Below, piece by piece: positions 63,906 through 64,000 of a DNA stretch of 64,000 nucleotides. Origin of the DNA: JBBDQZ01 sp040905705 (GTDB lineage: Bacteria; Bacteroidota; Rhodothermia; Balneolales; Natronogracilivirgulaceae); contig JBBDQZ010000064.1 of the NCBI GenBank assembly GCA_040905705.1, forward strand, positions 15,777-79,776, written 5' to 3'. The position numbers and the translations under genes are program-made. Numbering within the stretch: position 1 is the first letter of the stretch; each line of letters starts with the position of its first letter. The notes beneath the pieces are model-generated. The model was given only the letters and a program-made list of their open reading frames with translations. It was not told the origin of the DNA and did no database searches.

Positions 63906-64000
63906 CTATTTGATCAGCGTCATACGCCGGGTTTGCAGATAATCACCGGCCCGCAAACGGTAGATATAGATGCCGCTGGCATGCCCGGAGCCGTCCCACA
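63906..64000 (-). CDS. C-terminal end of a T9SS-sorted protein (partial)
   Basis: The last 30 codons of a gene running in from the right edge, ending in a TAG at 63906. The translated end reads WDGSGHASGIYIYRLRAGDY to MTLIK, the usual final strand of a type A T9SS sorting domain (GxYxYxLxAGxxxxxRxMxLIK). It means a second T9SS cargo lies at the edge of the window. The rest of the protein, and thus its function, is not visible. Confidence 0.75.
   Translation of the reverse strand, partial: WDGSGHASGIYIYRLRAGDYLQTRRMTLIK

Overview
The window looks like ordinary chromosome from a Gram-negative bacterium of the Bacteroidota/Balneolota/Rhodothermota group. My best guess is a Balneolaceae-like organism, by inference only. 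The evidence is a type IX secretion pair (PorU sortase and PorV), proteins ending in T9SS sorting domains, many outer-membrane barrels and lipoproteins, a KorAB-type 2-oxoacid:ferredoxin oxidoreductase, and DUF5683-like and DUF971 proteins. I saw no tRNA, rRNA, CRISPR array, transposase, integrase or phage gene.

Layout. 1-2.5 kb: start of an SDR oxidoreductase, an envelope M23 peptidase lipoprotein, a cobalamin adenosyltransferase and a DUF971 protein. 2.7-9.5 kb: a complete tripartite RND efflux operon (TolC, lipoprotein adaptor, permease with extra membrane helices). 9.6-13.1 kb: thioesterase, PhzF-like isomerase, double-FKBP lipoprotein, a degenerate Gfo/Idh/MocA protein and PspC. 13.2-30.8 kb: a tightly spaced minus-strand run of ten genes: porU, porV, a T9SS-tagged M6-like protein without its zinc motif, a peptidase-MA/beta-propeller/barrel protein, a DUF5683-like protein, a PASTA protein, rpe, phoH, an MBL hydrolase and purine nucleoside phosphorylase. 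31-40 kb: thiolase with an altered active site, NTF2-like lipoprotein, transsulfuration enzyme, TPR lipoprotein, RidA, second M23 peptidase, FAH-family hydrolase, L27 and L21. 40.3-49 kb: lexA with a clear palindromic operator, acetyl-CoA synthetase, two tandem-domain universal stress proteins and a patatin fused to a surface barrel. 47.9-56.5 kb: korB/korA, an RlmN-like enzyme with an altered cysteine, an ankyrin protein, an RsmI-like methyltransferase, a small membrane protein, a cytidylate-kinase-like protein and a beta-lactamase-fold protein without catalytic residues. 56.6-64 kb: AnmK, a thioredoxin-like protein, a class III aminotransferase, a COG1533 radical SAM protein behind a palindrome-rich leader, a TonB receptor and the tail of another T9SS cargo.

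How the genes work together. Much of the window serves the cell envelope: secretion (PorU/PorV), efflux, wall remodelling (two M23 peptidases, AnmK, PASTA), and outer-membrane phospholipase, receptor and lipoproteins. The metabolic genes fit acetate and fatty-acyl use feeding a ferredoxin-linked TCA cycle (Acs, thiolase, KorAB). The lexA operator, and a 14-bp match to it before the radical SAM gene, give a testable SOS link.

No obvious new multi-gene system stands out. The most interesting signals are several enzymes with replaced catalytic residues (M6-like, thiolase, RlmN-like, beta-lactamase-like, Gfo/Idh/MocA-like), the enlarged RND permease, the LexA-type operator, and a 62-63 bp intergenic repeat present twice.
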